64,000 nucleotides of DNA from Martelella sp. HB161492. Lineage in GTDB: Bacteria > Pseudomonadota > Alphaproteobacteria > Rhizobiales > Rhizobiaceae. Each line of letters begins with the position of its first letter. Positions within the stretch are counted from its first letter, which is position 1. The translations under genes and the position numbers were made by a program. The notes below the pieces were generated by a model. The model did not search any database. It worked only from the letters and a program-made list of their open reading frames with translations, and had not been told where the DNA came from. Where the stretch lies: assembly GCF_013184775.1 (NCBI RefSeq), contig NZ_JAATVV010000002.1, forward strand, positions 338,301 to 402,300. The letters are read 5' to 3'. Below are positions 24,417 to 33,108 of the stretch, piece by piece.

Positions 24417-25599
24417 CGATCAGCTTCATCACCGTACGTTCGGCGCGCCCCGAAAGCGTCGCCTTCATCGGCCGGAACTTGGCGAGGTAGACCTCCAGCT
24501 CCGCATATTTCTTCGCCGCCTCGTCTTCCGGCAGACCGACAGTGCCGATTTCCGGCTGAGAGAACACCGCCGTTGCGATCAGGTCATGATCGGGCACGGT
24601 CGGATTGTTCTTGTATTCGGTCTCGATGAAGCACATCGCCTCATGGATCGCCACCGGAGTCAGCTGGATCCGGTCGGTGACGTCGCCCAGCGCGAAAATA
24701 CCCGGCACATTGGTGCGCGAATAGTCGTCGACCAGAATGGCGCCCTTGGTGTTGACAGCGACACCGGCGGCTTCAAGGCCAAGACCGGACGTATTGGGAA
24801 CACGGCCCAGCGCCAGCATCACCTGGCCGGCCTCAAGCGTGCCGTTCTTGCCTGTCTGCGCATGCAAAGTGCCGTCCTCAGACCTGGAGATACCGGTGAT
24901 CACATCTCCAAGGATGATGCGGATACCCTTTTCTTCCATTGCCTCGTGCAGCGCAGTGCGCAGATCCATGTCGAAGCCGCGCAGGATTTCCGTCCCGCGA
25001 TAGATCAGCGTGGTCTCGACACCCAGCCCATGAAAGATATTGGCAAATTCAACGGCAATATAGCCACCGCCGGCAATGACGATCTTTTCCGGCAGCTGCG
25101 CGAGATGGAAGGCCTCATTGGAGGAGATGGCGAACTCGGCACCCGGCAATTCGCCGTGATGGTTCGGCGCACCGCCAACGGCAATCAGGATCTTCTCCGC
25201 CGTGACCTCGCGCCCGGTCGACATCAGCTTGACCGTGTGCGGACCTGTCAGGACCGCGCGCGTCTCCAGAATGTCGGCGCCGTTGTTTTCCAGGCCCTTG
25301 CGATAGAGCCCCTCAAGCCGGGCAATTTCCTTGTCCTTGGCCGCCATCAGGCTCGACCAGTCAAAGCGGCTCTCGCCAACATGCCAGCCATAGCCTTTGG
25401 CATCGTCAAAATGCTCCGGATATTGCGAGGCATAGACGAACAGCTTTTTCGGCACGCAGCCGCGGATGACACAGGTGCCGCCGAAGCGATATTCCTCGGC
25501 GATGGCGACCTTTTTGCCCATTGAGGCTGCAAGCCGGCCGGCTCTGACACCGCCGGAACCGCCGCCAATCACAAACAGGTCATAATCATAGGTGTCCAT
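24211..25599 (-). CDS. gor: Glutathione-disulfide reductase
   Basis: 462 residues, the normal size of the enzyme that regenerates reduced glutathione with NADPH. The FAD-binding GGGSGG motif is at 12-17, the redox-active disulfide is C43-C48 in GGTCVIRGCVPKK, the NADPH-binding Rossmann motif GGGYIAVEFA is near 175 with arginines after it (YRGTEILRGFD) that favour NADPH over NADH, and the catalytic HPTASEE is at 439-445. The protein is cytoplasmic. It is transcribed as a single gene; an AT-rich stretch and a terminator of the upstream DUF2059 gene precede it. Confidence 0.95.
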   Translation of the reverse strand: MDTYDYDLFVIGGGSGGVRAGRLAASMGKKVAIAEEYRFGGTCVIRGCVPKKLFVYASQYPEHFDDAKGYGWHVGESRFDWSSLMAAKDKEIARLEGLYRKGLENNGADILETRAVLTGPHTVKLMSTGREVTAEKILIAVGGAPNHHGELPGAEFAISSNEAFHLAQLPEKIVIAGGGYIAVEFANIFHGLGVETTLIYRGTEILRGFDMDLRTALHEAMEEKGIRIILGDVITGISRSEDGTLHAQTGKNGTLEAGQVMLALGRVPNTSGLGLEAAGVAVNTKGAILVDDYSRTNVPGIFALGDVTDRIQLTPVAIHEAMCFIETEYKNNPTVPDHDLIATAVFSQPEIGTVGLPEDEAAKKYAELEVYLAKFRPMKATLSGRAERTVMKLIVNAADRTVVGAHILGHDAGEMAQLLGIALKSGATKDDFDRTMAVHPTASEELVTMYSPSYRVKNGARV

Positions 25600-25661
25600 C
25601 CATCCGCTCCTTGCTGCAATGCATCAATCTGTAGGTCTTCCGCCATATGGCGATTGCACGC

Positions 25662-25690
25662 ATAAAAATAAAGCCCGGCGAGCCGGGCTT
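25662..25690 (-). terminator. Rho-independent terminator after the DUF2059 gene
   Basis: On the minus strand AAGCCCGGC (25690-25682) and GCCGGGCTT (25679-25671) form a 9-bp stem with a 2-nt gap, so the real loop takes in the innermost bases. TATTTTTAT follows. It lies 37 nt after the stop codon at 25728. Confidence 0.85.
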
Positions 25691-25727
25691 CAGATGACAA
25701 ATAACAATCCCCCTGCCCGAGGACAGT

Positions 25728-26267
25728 TTACTGGGCGGGCTGCGGCGCCGGAGCACCACCGGCAGTGCCGATCTTCTTGGTCAGCTCGGCCATGGCCTGC
25801 TGGTTGAGATCGCGGGCAATGCCCTGTGCCCAGGTATCGCCGGCCTGGGAAAGCTCGCGCGAGGCAATCGGGCCATACTGAATGAACTTCTTTCCGACGT
25901 CGGACGCGTAGAAGGCCGTCAACTGCTTCAGCTCGTCAACCGTGAAGACCTTGGCGTAGATCTGAGCGGCTTCCTGCTCCAGATCGTTACGGCGCGAGGC
26001 GAGCGAAATCGCCACGCTGGTCACGACATCGTTAATCTCGTCGGCGTAATTCGGATAGACCTGCAGCAGCTGCGACTGCACAAGCTCGGCCTGATCCGGC
26101 AAAATCGAGTTGAACTGAGCCGTAATGCCGAGCGCATCAAGCGCGCCACGTGCGGCCTGCAGCTGTTCGGGCGAAACCTCCTGGGCGGAGGCGACCGAGC
26201 AAAATCCAATGCCGAGCGCGGCAACAGCAACCGCGATGGAACGACCGACCTTCGCTTTGACAAGCAT
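25728..26267 (-). CDS. DUF2059 domain exported protein
   Basis: 179 residues. The signal peptide has K4, K6 and R9, a hydrophobic core (IAVAVAALGIGF) and a likely cut after ASA at residue 28. The mature helical domain contains FTVDELKQLTAFYASDVGKKFI, the hallmark of DUF2059, and ends in a Gly/Ala/Pro tail. DUF2059 proteins are periplasmic and of unknown function. It starts 13 nt after the rpiA stop on the same strand, so the two form an operon, an arrangement also typical of related rhizobia by my recollection. It is followed by a strong terminator. Confidence 0.88.
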   Translation of the reverse strand: MLVKAKVGRSIAVAVAALGIGFCSVASAQEVSPEQLQAARGALDALGITAQFNSILPDQAELVQSQLLQVYPNYADEINDVVTSVAISLASRRNDLEQEAAQIYAKVFTVDELKQLTAFYASDVGKKFIQYGPIASRELSQAGDTWAQGIARDLNQQAMAELTKKIGTAGGAPAPQPAQ

Positions 26268-26280
26268 TCAAAAACTCCTG

Positions 26281-26979
26281 TTACTGGCTTGCTTCGAGTG
26301 TGCGCACGCCATCCGCTCCCGCGACGATGGCCAGCGTTGCAATATTGATAAATAGACCATGCTCCACGACTCCCGGAATCGCGTGTAAGGCATCAGACAA
26401 TGCCTGTGCATCGGGAATGCGGCCAAATGATGCATCGAGGATATAGTGTCCGCCATCGGTCATGAAGGCTCCATCGCCCGAACGCCGCAGGTCCATATGC
26501 CCGGAAAGTCCGAGTCGCGTGGCAGCCTTTTCGATGGCAAGGCGCGTCGCGCCCGAGCCAAACGGGTTGATTTCGATCGGCAGCGGAAAGGCTCCGAGCG
26601 TTTCAACGACCTTGGTTTCATCGGCAATGACAATCATGCGATGCGAAGAGGAGGCAACGATCTTCTCGCGCAGAAGGGCGCCCCCGCCGCCTTTGATCAG
26701 CGTCAGCGCCGGATCGATTTCGTCAGCGCCGTCAATGGTCAGATCAAGCTCAAGCACTTCGTCGAGTGATTTGAGCGGGATACCGAGTTCCAGGCACTGC
26801 CGCGCCGTACTCTCCGATGTCGGCACGCCGATGATCTCGAAACCTTCGGCAACCTTTTCACCAAGCAGGGCGACGAATTCCCGTGCGGTACTTCCCGTCC
26901 CGATACCAAGCCGCATTCCGTTCTCAACATAGCCAAGAGCCGTTTCGGCAGCTTTCACTTTCAACTGACGCGCGTCCAT
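26281..26979 (-). CDS. rpiA: Ribose-5-phosphate isomerase A
   Basis: 232 residues. It interconverts ribose 5-phosphate and ribulose 5-phosphate in the pentose phosphate pathway. Visible signatures are GIGTGST at 25-31, GADEID near 85, the catalytic [14 protein letters not shown] near 95-107, and DGGHYILD near 170. The ATG at 26979 ([12 protein letters not shown]) is chosen because GAGGAG lies upstream and the 47 extra residues of the longer frame do not fit the family. It is the first gene of a two-gene operon with the DUF2059 gene. The epimerase rpe, the neighbouring enzyme in the pathway, is at 54389 in this window. Confidence 0.95.
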   Translation of the reverse strand: MDARQLKVKAAETALGYVENGMRLGIGTGSTAREFVALLGEKVAEGFEIIGVPTSESTARQCLELGIPLKSLDEVLELDLTIDGADEIDPALTLIKGGGGALLREKIVASSSHRMIVIADETKVVETLGAFPLPIEINPFGSGATRLAIEKAATRLGLSGHMDLRRSGDGAFMTDGGHYILDASFGRIPDAQALSDALHAIPGVVEHGLFINIATLAIVAGADGVRTLEASQ

Positions 26980-27240
26980 GCGTCCAGTGCTCCTCTTTTT
27001 CGTATCTGGCTTAGTACACGCCAAGAACGACAAACAAAAGACCCTTTGCACCAATTCCCATTGATCTCTTATCTTGCGAACAGCTGCGCAGGCCGGGCAC
27101 AGGTGCTGCTGGCCTGCCACACTGGCGGCTTAGCGCCACCTGCGAGCGACCGGATAGGTCGCCTGATCGCAAGAGATTTAGGCCTTCTTTCAAAATGGCA
27201 GGAATCCGATCACAGATTGCAGAAAAAAGACCGTCCGATA

Positions 27241-28161
27241 TCAGGCCATCAGCCTGTAGAATAAACGCAATAACCGCATATATTTCTTGCGCCAGCGCAG
27301 CGTTCGGCGCTGCCTTTCTGTGTGCGGTGGCGCATGCTCGGCCAGGCTGCTGTGATTGACCAAAGCGCTGTCGATAAACAGCCGGCCACCATTTGCGCAG
27401 ATCATTTTGTTGAAGGCCACATGCTCGCAGATCTGGTCATTATCCTCATCCATGCCGATATATAGGCAGCCGCGGATTGCCGAAAAGCGATACAACGCCA
27501 GACCACCGAAAGCACTTTCAACTTCGAGACGCCCATGATCACGGGGCAGAGAAAAGCAGATGCTATCGATATTCGGCATGGCAGCCTGCTTGCTTCCTTT
27601 TCCCGGCACCGCGGAAGCCCGATTCTTCCAGACATCGGTCGGGCAGATGGTGGGATGCCTCAGAGCCCATAAATCGTAATAGGCATCGGGCTGATTGGCA
27701 AACAGGCCAGCCCAGCTGCCGTCATCGGTCTCGATCAGATGCGTAAGGTAGTCAATGTCGATTTCTGAATTCACATCGTCGAGATCAAGCAGCAGGTAAT
27801 AGGCACTCTCCGGGAGCTCGACAGCCTTTTCCGCCAGCGAAACAAGGTGATTGCGCAGAAAGGCAAGCCGGTCACATCGTTTCCAATGCCGCACCTCGAT
27901 GAGACGGAAGCTCTTGAAGATGCAATGCGGCTGCACCTGTGCGAATTGCGAGAGAATTCGCTTGGTGTCATCGACAGAACTGTTTTCCAGAAAAATGAAG
28001 TGTGATCGCTCAAACCGGGCGGCCAACGCAGCGAGCTTTGGCAGGAGTGAAGTCAGCGAATGCGCGCAATCCCGGGCCAGTCCGGCGATCACAAGCTCCG
28101 GCCCCTTGCCAACATGAATCGAATCCTGCCCCCCTCGTTGTTTACAGACTTTCTCGAGCAA
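27241..28161 (-). CDS. Glycosyltransferase-like protein (CAP59/CMT1-like)
   Basis: 306 residues. The pattern of a GT-A-like fold is visible: ELVIAGLARDCAHSLTSLL near the N-terminus, HFIFLENSSVDDT near 54-66, an RNHLV element at 103-107, and a DxD-type metal site LLLDLDDVNS at 123-132. This resembles the CAP59/CMT1 mannosyltransferase-type family used for polysaccharide or glycan assembly, but the match is by motif only. No signal peptide or membrane segment is seen. Basic residues cluster at the C-terminus (RQRRTLRWRKKYMRLLRLFYRL), possibly for membrane association. The upstream sequence is very AT-rich, and a broken copy of the 5' half lies inverted 270 nt away, suggesting acquisition as accessory DNA and later rearrangement. 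Confidence 0.65.
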   Translation of the reverse strand: MLEKVCKQRGGQDSIHVGKGPELVIAGLARDCAHSLTSLLPKLAALAARFERSHFIFLENSSVDDTKRILSQFAQVQPHCIFKSFRLIEVRHWKRCDRLAFLRNHLVSLAEKAVELPESAYYLLLDLDDVNSEIDIDYLTHLIETDDGSWAGLFANQPDAYYDLWALRHPTICPTDVWKNRASAVPGKGSKQAAMPNIDSICFSLPRDHGRLEVESAFGGLALYRFSAIRGCLYIGMDEDNDQICEHVAFNKMICANGGRLFIDSALVNHSSLAEHAPPHTERQRRTLRWRKKYMRLLRLFYRLMA

Positions 28162-28428
28162 TCTGCCCCCCTAGTATACTCTTGAATATAGAAACATAAA
28201 TCCAAAACAAAGTCGGGACACACAGTCCTAACTTATTTTGAAATATATTTCCATACGATTATTTTCAATATATATTACGTTTATATTTCATGTGTAATTT
28301 ACACAAACATAATTCTTACTTATAATTTGTTTGATGAAAATAAAACATACTATACTTTGAAATGCGCCCGCCGGCCCCTTTGTGCCGCGGAACAGAACGT
28401 ATTTTGTCAGCCATGAAGGAGAGCAGGC
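28162..28428. other. Very AT-rich spacer between the two glycosyltransferase-like copies
   Basis: Long runs such as TTGAAATATATTTCC and TCAATATATATTACG contrast sharply with the GC-rich neighbourhood. Contains no gene. It probably carries the promoters of the two divergent copies and marks recently acquired DNA. Confidence 0.7.
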
Positions 28429-28788
28429 TTGTCGAATCAAGCTTTGCAAGAGCCACCGGAAACCTCACCGATCACTCAGGACAGACCGCAGGAATAGGTG
28501 ATCGCCGGACTGGCCCGCGACTATGCGCATTCCCTTGTGACCCTGCTGCCCAAGCTCACCGCCCTGTCGGCGCAGCTTGCGCGATCACATTTCATTTTTC
28601 CGGAAGTCAGTTTCGCCGGTGACACCCGGCGACTTCTCTCGCAATTCGCACAGGTGCGACCGAATTGCATCTTCAAGACTTACCCTCTTGTCGATGGGCG
28701 TTACCTGAAACGCTCGGACCGGGGCGCCCATTTGCGCAATCGCCTGCTAAAGTTATCGGAGATAAGTAGATTTGCCTGCGCCGTTTGA
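28429..28788 (+). pseudogene. Broken partial copy of the glycosyltransferase-like gene
   Basis: A TTG start with AGGAGAG upstream opens MSNQALQEPPETSP and reaches an in-frame TAG at 28495-28497, immediately before VIAGLARDYAHSLVTLLPKL. From there the frame matches the intact gene at 27241-28161 almost position by position for about 85 residues (HFIF, DT+R+LSQFAQV+P+CIFK, KR+DR, LRN+L). The similarity stops near 28770, and the frame closes at 28788, so the DxD half is missing. It is therefore a nonsense-mutated, 3'-truncated, diverged copy in inverted orientation. Confidence 0.8.
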
Positions 28789-28995
28789 TCCAGGCCACAA
28801 CGTCACAACAGAGACCACGCTAGAGAGAATGCTGTCGCGGAGGCACCCGTCGGCGGTACGCCCTGCGGGAGGAATTTTCTTGCCGAAATTCGCTGCCGAA
28901 CGCTCTTCCCTCAGCAGCGTGTCCGGCGATATCCTCGGCCATCAGACGACCTGAACGGCATTCACGCCGAAAAGCCGGAGCAAAAAGGAAATACA

Positions 28996-29664
28996 ATGCC
29001 ATCGACACTGGTCATATTCGACCTCGACGGGACGCTGGTCGACACAGCGCCGGATCTTATCGAAAGTCTCAATCACGCCATTGAAGTCGCTGATCTGCCG
29101 CCCTTTTCCCTTGAACAGGTCAATATCCTTGTCGGACGCGGCGTCCGCGTGATGATTGAACGCGCTTTTGCCTTTCATCAAAAACAGCTCGATCCGGAAA
29201 TGTTCGAGCTCTGCTTCAACCGCTTCACCGAGCATTACATTGCCAATATGCCAGGTCAGAGCCGGCCCTATCCCGGCCTGGAGGCAGCGCTCGACCGGCT
29301 TGATGCCGCCGGGTTTGATCTCGCGGTCTGCACCAACAAGCGCGACGGGTTGACGGACCGCCTGCTGTCGGGCCTCGCGCTGAAAAACCGTTTCAGCACC
29401 ATTATCGGCGGCGATTTTCCCAACCGAAAACCCGATCCCCGCCATGTCCTGGCAACGATCGAAAAGGCCGGTGCGGCAAAGGCCAACAGTGTCATGATCG
29501 GCGACAGCGCCAATGATATCGGTGCGGCAAAGGCTGCAGGCGTAGCCACCATCGCGGTCAGCTTCGGCTATACCGACAAGCCCGTGAGCGAATATGGCCC
29601 CGACCGGATCATCGATCACTATGATGAACTGACCGCCGATCTGATCACCAGCCTTGTCGGCTGA
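28996..29664 (+). CDS. gph: Phosphoglycolate phosphatase, HAD family
   Basis: 222 residues with all HAD motifs: DLDGT with nucleophile D9 and acid D11, the CTNKR motif II region near 110, the Lys of NRKPDPRHV near 140, and GDSANDI near 170. Residues between motif I and II form a helical cap (subclass IA), as in Gph. It hydrolyses 2-phosphoglycolate, formed during DNA repair and by RuBisCO oxygenation where present; related HAD enzymes act on other small phosphates, so the substrate is inferred. The stop is followed by a bidirectional terminator shared with the convergent L,D-transpeptidase gene. Confidence 0.88.
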   Translation: MPSTLVIFDLDGTLVDTAPDLIESLNHAIEVADLPPFSLEQVNILVGRGVRVMIERAFAFHQKQLDPEMFELCFNRFTEHYIANMPGQSRPYPGLEAALDRLDAAGFDLAVCTNKRDGLTDRLLSGLALKNRFSTIIGGDFPNRKPDPRHVLATIEKAGAAKANSVMIGDSANDIGAAKAAGVATIAVSFGYTDKPVSEYGPDRIIDHYDELTADLITSLVG

Positions 29665-29704
29665 CACATTTTCGGCGCTGCGACCGGGCAACCTGATCAG
29701 CAAC

Positions 29705-29739
29705 AAAAAAGGCGCGCTCCGCAGGGAACGCGCCTTTTT
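29705..29739. terminator. Bidirectional terminator between gph and the L,D-transpeptidase gene
   Basis: AAAAAA precedes GGCGCG (29711-29716), and CGCGCC followed by TTTTT closes the hairpin, with TCC/GGA pairing inside. The A-run and T-run make it work on both strands, as fits two convergent genes. Confidence 0.88.
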
Positions 29740-29762
29740 AACAGTAAAGGATGATCAAAGGA

Positions 29763-31709
29763 TCAGCTGGTCTCGCGCACATCCGTCGTCGCCGAGATGG
29801 CGCGGCCGAGATACATGTCGCGGTCATAGACGTCGTTGTAATACTGAACCTCGCCATTGGCATCCGGCCAGGCGGTGAAATAGGTCAGATAGACCGGGAA
29901 CTGGTGCGGAACATCGACCTGATGGTTCTCGCCCCCGGCGATATTCGCCTCGATATCGCTCACCGGAACGCCCAGAACGGCAGCGGCCATCTTGTTCGGA
30001 TCCGACAAGCGCACGCAGCCATGGCTGAGCGCACGCATGTCACGCGAGAAGAATTCCTTCTGCGGCGTATCATGCATGTAGATCGCATGGCTGTTGGGGA
30101 ACAGGATCTTCAGATCACCGAGTGCATTGCGTTCGCCCGGCGGCTGGCGGACATCGACCATCGGCGCGGCAGCCCAGTTGACCGAGGCAGAGGAAATCCG
30201 CTTGCCGCCAATGCTGACTTCATAGCCGATCTGATCGAAGTAGGCCGGATTGGCCCGCAGCTTCGGCAGATATTCGTTGATGATGATCGACCGCGGAATC
30301 CCCCAGTAAGGGTTGAATTCGACCGTCTCGATCTTGTCCATGAAGAAGTTGGTCTGATGAGTCGGGCTGCCGACAACCACGCCCATGTCGAAATTCTGGC
30401 CGTGATCATCATGATAGTAGACCCGGAAGGCCGGCTGGTTGATGAACACATAACGCGCACCCAGATCGTCGGGCAGCCAGCGGCGACGCTCCATGGCATC
30501 GACGACCTTGTCGATCTTTTCAACATTGGTTTCGACATCAAGCGCGCGAATGGTTGCCGGACCAACCACGCCATCGGCCGACAGATGATTGGCCGACTGG
30601 AAATCCTTCACCAACGCAACGAGCTCGGGGGAATAGACCGGCTCATCGGCATATTGCGCGAAAACATCGGCATGGTCGTTGCGGAACTCGGTCGGGCTCT
30701 TGCGCCAGATCGCCTTGACCAGCTTGGATACCTGATCATCGGTCTTGCCCGGATAGATCATCGTCCCCGGTGCGAAAACGATCGGCTCGACACCATCTTC
30801 GGTATGACGCAGCTTTTTCAGTTCGCGCTGAAGCGCTGCAAACTGGGCATCATGCGGATTCTGGTCCAGCAGGAAAGCCGCCTGATCGTCACTCGTCGAA
30901 AGCGCATCGAGCTTGGCAACGAAATCGATCTTCTTGCGGTCCATATCATGATAGTCGGAAATATTGTCCGGGATGATCCGGCCACGATAGGCATCGGAGG
31001 CATAGTCGAGTGCGCGGGCCGACAGGGCCAGCTCGAACTGCATCAGCGCCTGATTGTTGGCATCACCATCCTCGGGCAGATCGGAAAGCTCCGGCAGGGC
31101 AACAGCGTAATCGGCAGGATCCAGACCGACCGCCTGCGCCTTCGTAAAGAGATCGAGAACAGCCTTCGCCTGATCCGTGACCGCGCCGTCCTTGACCCAG
31201 AGCAGCGCGCCACCATTGCCGTAATAGTCTTCCAGGGCGCTGGCCACATCCTTTGTCGCCCGGACCTTTGCGGTGGTCAGAGCCTGACGCGGGTCATCCG
31301 CAGGGATGGCAACGGTCTGTTCCACCGCATTGCCAGCATCGCTCTGAACCGGCGTATCGGTCGAGATCGACGCAACTTCGGCCTGCGGCTGCGGGCCGAT
31401 CATCTGGTCATCAGCAGAGATGGATCCCGTCACCACCGGATCGCGAATATCCTTGATCGCCACCTGGGTGAGCGGTTCCGGCTTATAGGTAAAGTATTTG
31501 GGAGCCTGGACCTTGGGAACATAGACCGGCTTTTTCTCTTCGGTGATTACCGGAACAGTCGGGTTGACCACGGGCCGTTCGGCCTCCTTGCTGCGCCCGC
31601 GTATGATATCCATCAACGTCAATGCGTTGGCGCTGGACGGCACGAAAGCGGCCGATACAGCGAGCGCCAGTGCGAGCGATGATACGCGAGTAGCCAGATG
31701 AATGCGCAA
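29763..31709 (-). CDS. L,D-transpeptidase (YcbB/LdtD-like) with peptidoglycan-binding domain
   Basis: 648 residues. A signal peptide (LATRVSSLALALAVSAAFVPSSANA) precedes a long scaffold region, a peptidoglycan-binding domain (SADGVVGPATIRALD, about 365-390) and a YkuD catalytic domain with the Cys motif SHGCVRLSDP near 558-567. It makes 3-3 cross-links in the periplasm; in polar-growing Rhizobiales such cross-links are abundant and L,D-transpeptidases act at the growth pole. I place the start at a TTG (31709) with GGGGA upstream, which yields a normal signal peptide; the ATG at 31748 would add 13 uncharacteristic residues. The gene ends at a bidirectional terminator. Confidence 0.9.
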   Translation of the reverse strand: MRIHLATRVSSLALALAVSAAFVPSSANALTLMDIIRGRSKEAERPVVNPTVPVITEEKKPVYVPKVQAPKYFTYKPEPLTQVAIKDIRDPVVTGSISADDQMIGPQPQAEVASISTDTPVQSDAGNAVEQTVAIPADDPRQALTTAKVRATKDVASALEDYYGNGGALLWVKDGAVTDQAKAVLDLFTKAQAVGLDPADYAVALPELSDLPEDGDANNQALMQFELALSARALDYASDAYRGRIIPDNISDYHDMDRKKIDFVAKLDALSTSDDQAAFLLDQNPHDAQFAALQRELKKLRHTEDGVEPIVFAPGTMIYPGKTDDQVSKLVKAIWRKSPTEFRNDHADVFAQYADEPVYSPELVALVKDFQSANHLSADGVVGPATIRALDVETNVEKIDKVVDAMERRRWLPDDLGARYVFINQPAFRVYYHDDHGQNFDMGVVVGSPTHQTNFFMDKIETVEFNPYWGIPRSIIINEYLPKLRANPAYFDQIGYEVSIGGKRISSASVNWAAAPMVDVRQPPGERNALGDLKILFPNSHAIYMHDTPQKEFFSRDMRALSHGCVRLSDPNKMAAAVLGVPVSDIEANIAGGENHQVDVPHQFPVYLTYFTAWPDANGEVQYYNDVYDRDMYLGRAISATTDVRETS

Positions 31710-31812
31710 TTTTCTTCCCCGTAGTTGAAGGAAACAATGATAGGTCACCTTACCCCGTCGCCCCTATAGCCTCCAATAACATTTCTGCTACCTGTCAATC
31801 ATATCGTGGGTT

Positions 31813-31832
31813 GTGTTGAACTTTGACAACAC
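31813..31832. promoter_or_regulatory. Dyad upstream of the L,D-transpeptidase gene
   Basis: GTGTTG (31813-31818) and CAACAC (31827-31832) form a perfect 6-bp inverted repeat with an 8-nt spacer, about 105-125 nt before the proposed start. A TTGACA on the minus strand at about 31798-31793 could be a -35 element. Regulator unknown. Confidence 0.35.
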
Positions 31833-31898
31833 CTGAGGGCGAATGGGCGATATGGTATTTCAGCGGATTTTAACCAAGTGCAATTAACAGCCTGTTAA

Positions 31899-32564
31899 TC
31901 ACCTCTTGCGCGCGGCCAGGAATATTGCGCTGCAGTAATGACCGGCAAAGCCACCGACAAACTGAAACAGAATGAAGGGCAGGACATCCTGCAGACGGAT
32001 GCCCGCATAGGTATCTGAAAAGGCTCTGGCAAAGGTAACTGCCGGATTTGCGAAGGAGGTTGACGCCGTGAACCAGCAGGCAGAGGCGATATAGAGAGCC
32101 ACGGCTGCCGCCACCGAATCAGGCTTGCTGACACGCACGCAGAGAATGGTCAGCATCAGCCCGAAGGTCGCCACCCATTCGCCAAGCCACTGCCCGGGTC
32201 CGCTGCGGATGTGATCGGAGACCTGAAGGATAGGCAGGTCGAACATGGCATGGGCAATCCAGACGCCGAAAACGGCGCCGGCGCATTGCATGACGACATA
32301 GATGGTGGCGTCGACAAAGCCGATCTCACCGCGCTTGAGGAAAACGCTGGTCACGACGGGATTGAAATGGGCGCCAGACACCGGCCCCAATGCGAGAATG
32401 AGAACGTAGAGGATCGCCGCCGTCGGGATGACATTGCCGAACAATGCCGTACCCGCAGCACCAACCGACAATGTGTCGGCCATGATGCCGGAACCGATCA
32501 CCGTTGCCAGCAGCGCGGCAGTCCCCACGAATTCGGCCGCAGCGCGACTCACACGTTCATTCAT
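31899..32564 (-). CDS. Aquaporin/aquaglyceroporin (MIP family), AqpS-like
   Basis: 221 residues with six predicted membrane segments and two half-helix pore motifs. The first is NPV (68-70, GAHFNPVVTS) in place of the usual NPA, and the second is NPA (173-175) followed by the selectivity-filter Arg180. Aquaglyceroporins with an altered first NPA, such as AqpS of Sinorhizobium, can move arsenite or other small neutral solutes as well as glycerol or water. There are no ars genes beside it here. The ATG at 32564 (MNERVSRAAAEF) has GGGAGAG upstream and is preferred over 32600. Substrate is not determinable from sequence alone. Confidence 0.88.
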   Translation of the reverse strand: MNERVSRAAAEFVGTAALLATVIGSGIMADTLSVGAAGTALFGNVIPTAAILYVLILALGPVSGAHFNPVVTSVFLKRGEIGFVDATIYVVMQCAGAVFGVWIAHAMFDLPILQVSDHIRSGPGQWLGEWVATFGLMLTILCVRVSKPDSVAAAVALYIASACWFTASTSFANPAVTFARAFSDTYAGIRLQDVLPFILFQFVGGFAGHYCSAIFLAARKR

Positions 32565-33108
32565 TCTACTCTCCCGAAACGCCACGCCCTCCCCGGACAT
32601 GGATCAAAGACCTGACCGGAACGGGGTGTGCCGATCGGATTTTTGATTTACGTACATCATCACTAATTCACTTTGATCTCAATCGAATTCCGCTGCGAAA
32701 TCTCATCAGCCTCAGGAAAAAAGCCGCACAATGCGCCATTACCGATCAGCGGCGGACAAAAGGTCGCAGCCTGTCGTCCGCAATGCCGGCGATGCGATGA
32801 TCGTCCATCGCTGCCCGGCGGGGTCACTGACGATCGTCAGCCTGCCAAAATGCAACAAAAACATCGGCGATCGCGCCATGGCATACGTTGCAAAGCGCCA
32901 GAAACCGTGATCCCGGCCGCCAAAAGCCGACATTTGCGAGACCGGCCGCCGCCGTGACCGGCTTTCTTCCCCCTTAAACCGAATAAGTTCGGCAGGATTA
33001 TTGACAGATCACACATTGGCGCGCGATTGCATGTTGCAACGTCATTTGACCGGATTTCTGAAGAACTGCATGGCGCATTCCGCCATTCCCGAGAGAGGTA
33101 GAGGAAAC
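32565..33108. other. Intergenic region before fumC
   Basis: Divergent promoter region for aqp (minus) and fumC (plus), 544 nt. No gene with coding character is visible. A short perfect dyad CCGAATAAGTTCGG occurs at 32979-32992, and TTGACA at 33001 could be a -35 element for fumC, with no clear -10. Confidence 0.4.

Noticed and set aside
24193-25524. A 443-residue plus-strand frame over glutathione reductase
   Set aside because: Antisense shadow of an intact, well-recognised enzyme.
29751-31682. A 643-residue plus-strand frame over the L,D-transpeptidase
   Set aside because: Antisense shadow of a gene with intact catalytic motifs; composition is His/Asp/Arg-rich as usual for such shadows.
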